DNA of 54,561 bases, from the NCBI GenBank assembly GCA_035505975.1, contig DATJQJ010000043.1, positions 1 to 54,561 on the forward strand, read 5' to 3'. The DNA is from CAIKOD01 sp035505975. Lineage in GTDB: Archaea > Halobacteriota > Methanomicrobia > Methanomicrobiales > Methanospirillaceae. The stretch's first letter is position 1. The number at the start of each line of letters is the position of its first letter. The notes under the pieces are model-generated. The model had not been told where the DNA came from. It saw only the letters and a program-made list of their open reading frames with translations, and did no database searches. The translations under genes and the position numbers were made by a program. Below are positions 52,386 through 54,561 of this stretch, one piece after another.

Positions 52386-53066
52386 TTATTTCTTTTCTTC
52401 CATAAAAATCGAGTTGTAACATAAGAACAGCAGTTCCTGATACTTGCCGGCAGACAATGTACCGGGGAGAAGATCTTTTTTCAGCCTGAAAAGGGGCAGA
52501 TGAAGGCTGTTATGCAGTTCCAATAATTTCCGGTATTTTTTCTTCCTGATCGTCCCCCCGATAAGGCTGTTTTTCCGGGTGGAAATTCGTTTCAGCGATT
52601 GTCCGCAGATGTTTATCCAGTTTTTATATACTTCGAAAATAATCCGCTGATTTGCCTGTTTATTCGCCGGCCCCATGACAAATCTTCCACCAGGTTCCTT
52701 GTACAGTGAAAGGATGAGTACTTCCCGCGCTTTTATCCTCTGTTTACAGGTCCGGTCTCCAAAGATGACCGGACAATTGTCGCCATGATCGGGGGTCAGG
52801 TCCTGGCCACACCATTCGCAATAGGGATTATTTGCGTGCGGGTAGGTGATATCCTCATCAATCTCGCGCTCAACATCGAAGCAAAAATCCGATTCATCGG
52901 TCCTCCCGAGTTTTTTAAGGACCAGGCCAAGGTTATGCCAGGCAGGAGAATATCTGAAATTCAGGTCTATCGCATTTTTATAGTATTCCATCCCTTTCCG
53001 GTAATCCTTGGATTTAACCGCCGCATTTCCCCTGTTTTTCCAATATTCGGGAGTGTTCTCGACCAT
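52386..53066 (-). CDS. TPR protein with a Cys-rich centre
   Basis: Residues 1-75 hold two TPR units (YWKNRGNAAVKSKDYRKGME, AWHNLGLVLKKLGRTDESD). After an acidic link comes a Cys-rich piece, PYCEWCGQDL...NCPVIFG...TCKQR, which could bind a metal, then about 100 basic residues without a known motif (ISTRKNSLIGGTIRKKKYRK). I know no family with this combination. The basic region may contact nucleic acid. It is convergent with the HEAT gene. Confidence 0.75.
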   Translation of the reverse strand: MVENTPEYWKNRGNAAVKSKDYRKGMEYYKNAIDLNFRYSPAWHNLGLVLKKLGRTDESDFCFDVEREIDEDITYPHANNPYCEWCGQDLTPDHGDNCPVIFGDRTCKQRIKAREVLILSLYKEPGGRFVMGPANKQANQRIIFEVYKNWINICGQSLKRISTRKNSLIGGTIRKKKYRKLLELHNSLHLPLFRLKKDLLPGTLSAGKYQELLFLCYNSIFMEEKK

Positions 53067-53867
53067 CCAATCAATTTTATCTTACTTGGATATTATAAAG
53101 GTATCAGTAAATCCAATATTTCTTACATAACTATTTGTCAGGTATCTGGTCTTCAGATTCTAAAAATGAATGTGCTAATCATTGAATTAACTGGCCAAAG
53201 GCTCTCGAAGCTTTCCCAACCAGGATAAACCTGAACATTTACCTTTTACACTTTAAAAATCATATCCATGGGGTCCAAAAGTTCTGTTCTGATTTACGAG
53301 CGGCCCTCCAGGATATGGCGCAAATTTTTATCTTGTGCGAACCGACCTCGGCGAGTCGGCGCTCTGGGAACGCCATTGGCGATACCAGTTTCGGAACTCG
53401 TCACGGATCTGTAGAAACCCTGATAATGAACGAGATGGGACTATCTGCCCAGTGAAGTTCTGACGAAGGAGCATATACAATCAATCCCGCAAATCACAAG
53501 TCATGAGCACTATTCATCTGATAAAAATTGCCTTAGTTAATGTCTCGACCGACGGAGTCCCTATCGGAGTTGCTCCGGTAATCGGAGCAATTATCTGTTT
53601 GCTCTGGTTGGAAGTATGGATTAAAATAGCGTTTTTTATGAAGGTTTGCCACTCATACCATTAAACGAACTGACTCTCATGAACAGCACGACCTATGACC
53701 TTAAGTCCTGATTTCAGAATGATAGAAAATATTATCCGATATATCACGCCGGCATGACCCGCATTTGCCTCAATACAGCAAACGTGAAATATACAAAAAC
53801 AAGAGCTCTCGCTCTTCATATCAAATTTCATAAAATTGCAGAATTGTTTTCGATGCAATAAGAAGGG
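53067..53867 (+). other. AT-rich 800-base stretch with structured segments
   Basis: No confident gene. Two adjacent hairpins occur at 53342-53359 (CCGAC/GTCGG) and 53364-53388 (CTGG and CGCC pairing with GGCG and CCAG around GAA/ATA). An eight-base perfect stem lies at 53570-53590 (TTGCTCCG/CGGAGCAA). On the minus strand near 53830-53860 ATTGC/GCAAT followed by TTTT could terminate the rRNA operon. Confidence 0.4.
53503..53664 (+). CDS. doubtful small open frame, 53 residues
   Basis: The ATG at 53503 opens 53 codons beginning MSTIHLIKIALVNVSTDGVP with one hydrophobic stretch (IGVAPVIGAIICLLWLEVW). It could be a single-pass membrane peptide. There is no clear ribosome site, and a strong hairpin lies inside it, so it may equally be part of an RNA. 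Confidence 0.25.
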   Translation: MSTIHLIKIALVNVSTDGVPIGVAPVIGAIICLLWLEVWIKIAFFMKVCHSYH

Positions 53868-53991
53868 TAATAGCAGCGAGGTATAGTTCCCGAGGACTCG
53901 CGTACCTCAGTACAGTATACTACGTGAGTTGGCTTAACTGCTGGGTTCGGAATGGGTCCAGGTGTTTCCCAACTGCTATGGCCGCTATTAC
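53867..53991 (-). rRNA. 5S ribosomal RNA
   Basis: Read on the minus strand it begins near TAATAGCGGCC and ends near GCTGCTATTA, which pair as the terminal stem. The middle has ACCTGGACCCATTCCGAACC and CAGCAGTTAAGCC, conserved in archaeal 5S. Length is about 123-125 bases; the ends may be off by a few bases. It is the last gene of the rRNA operon. Confidence 0.93.
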
Positions 53992-53995
53992 CCAA

Positions 53996-54067
53996 AGCCA
54001 AGGTCCGGATTTGAACCGGAGTGTAGCTGATCTGCAGTCAGCCGCGTGGCCGCTCCGCCACCTTGGC
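53996..54067 (-). tRNA. tRNA-Cys (anticodon GCA), within the rRNA operon
   Basis: The minus strand reads GCCAAGG...CCTTGGC as acceptor stem (54067-54061 with 54003-53997). The anticodon arm GCTGA-CTGCAGA-TCAGC gives anticodon GCA, and the T arm is TCCGG-TTCAAAT-CCGGA. The discriminator base is U and CCA is not encoded. It lies between the 23S 3' end and 5S, only a few bases from 5S. Confidence 0.96.
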
Positions 54068-54144
54068 AGCCGTGTAAGGCGCCAAATACATATGGTGTGT
54101 ATTTGAATTATAGGTTTGCACTTCAGGATTTCGTCTGGGTTTGA

Positions 54145-54561
<417 letters not shown>

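Noticed and set aside
53661..53858. Minus-strand frame of 65 codons next to 5S rRNA
   Set aside because: It lies in AT-rich sequence where stop-free frames and Phe/Ile-rich translations arise easily, with no ribosome site.

Overview
The window comes from a methanogenic archaeon, most likely of the order Methanomicrobiales; I cannot fix the genus. Archaeal markers are transcription factor E, aTrm56, an archaeal-type S-adenosylmethionine synthetase, an archaeal AlaS, tRNA genes without encoded CCA, and the methanogen homocysteine enzymes (DUF39/COG1900, its ferredoxin partner, and UPF0280/COG2122). Starts are often preceded by GGAGG-like sites, ATGA stop/start overlaps are frequent, and several genes look leaderless, with a TATA box about 20 nt before the start.

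Region 1 (1-11.2 kb) is rich in DNA repair. It holds mutS-mutL (overlapping), a lipoprotein, an unusual MutY-like glycosylase, a superoxide reductase, and a minus-strand operon for bacterial-type end joining (polymerase, Ku, then a ligase-phosphoesterase fusion). Region 2 (11.4-23.2 kb) is an unbroken minus-strand run of fourteen genes, sirC-hemA-hemB-hemL-hemC-cobA-cbiT-cbiL-cbiF-cbiG-cbiH-cbiC-cbiD-cbiE. It carries glutamyl-tRNA through uroporphyrinogen and precorrin-2 into the anaerobic corrin ring; hemD, cbiJ, cbiA and a cobalt chelatase are not in it. A tRNA-Gly follows.

Region 3 (23.5-32 kb) holds an ABC exporter pair, several membrane proteins, a 28-residue Lys/Ala-rich peptide gene, hisH and a secreted surface protein. 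Region 4 (32-41 kb) holds a membrane-tethered HTH regulator, alaS, a SWIM zinc-finger gene overlapping a Nif3-like gene, the homocysteine genes, and a 2H phosphoesterase-calcineurin fusion next to UPF0280. Region 5 (41-53 kb) has a tight trm56/ATP-grasp/tfe/HD operon, a FilR1-type regulator, small membrane proteins, a methyltransferase, SAM synthetase, a zinc-type CDF transporter, a PKD lipoprotein, and HEAT- and TPR-repeat proteins. Region 6 (53.8 kb to the end) is the distal part of an rRNA operon on the minus strand: 23S 3' end, tRNA-Cys, 5S.

The signals I find most worth checking are a dispersed intergenic repeat in three copies, the 28-residue histone-tail-like peptide, the RNA-end-processing fusion protein, an extended Ku N-terminus, tRNA-Cys between 23S and 5S, and two candidate small structured RNAs. 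All assignments come from reading the sequence and from remembered family motifs; no searches were run.
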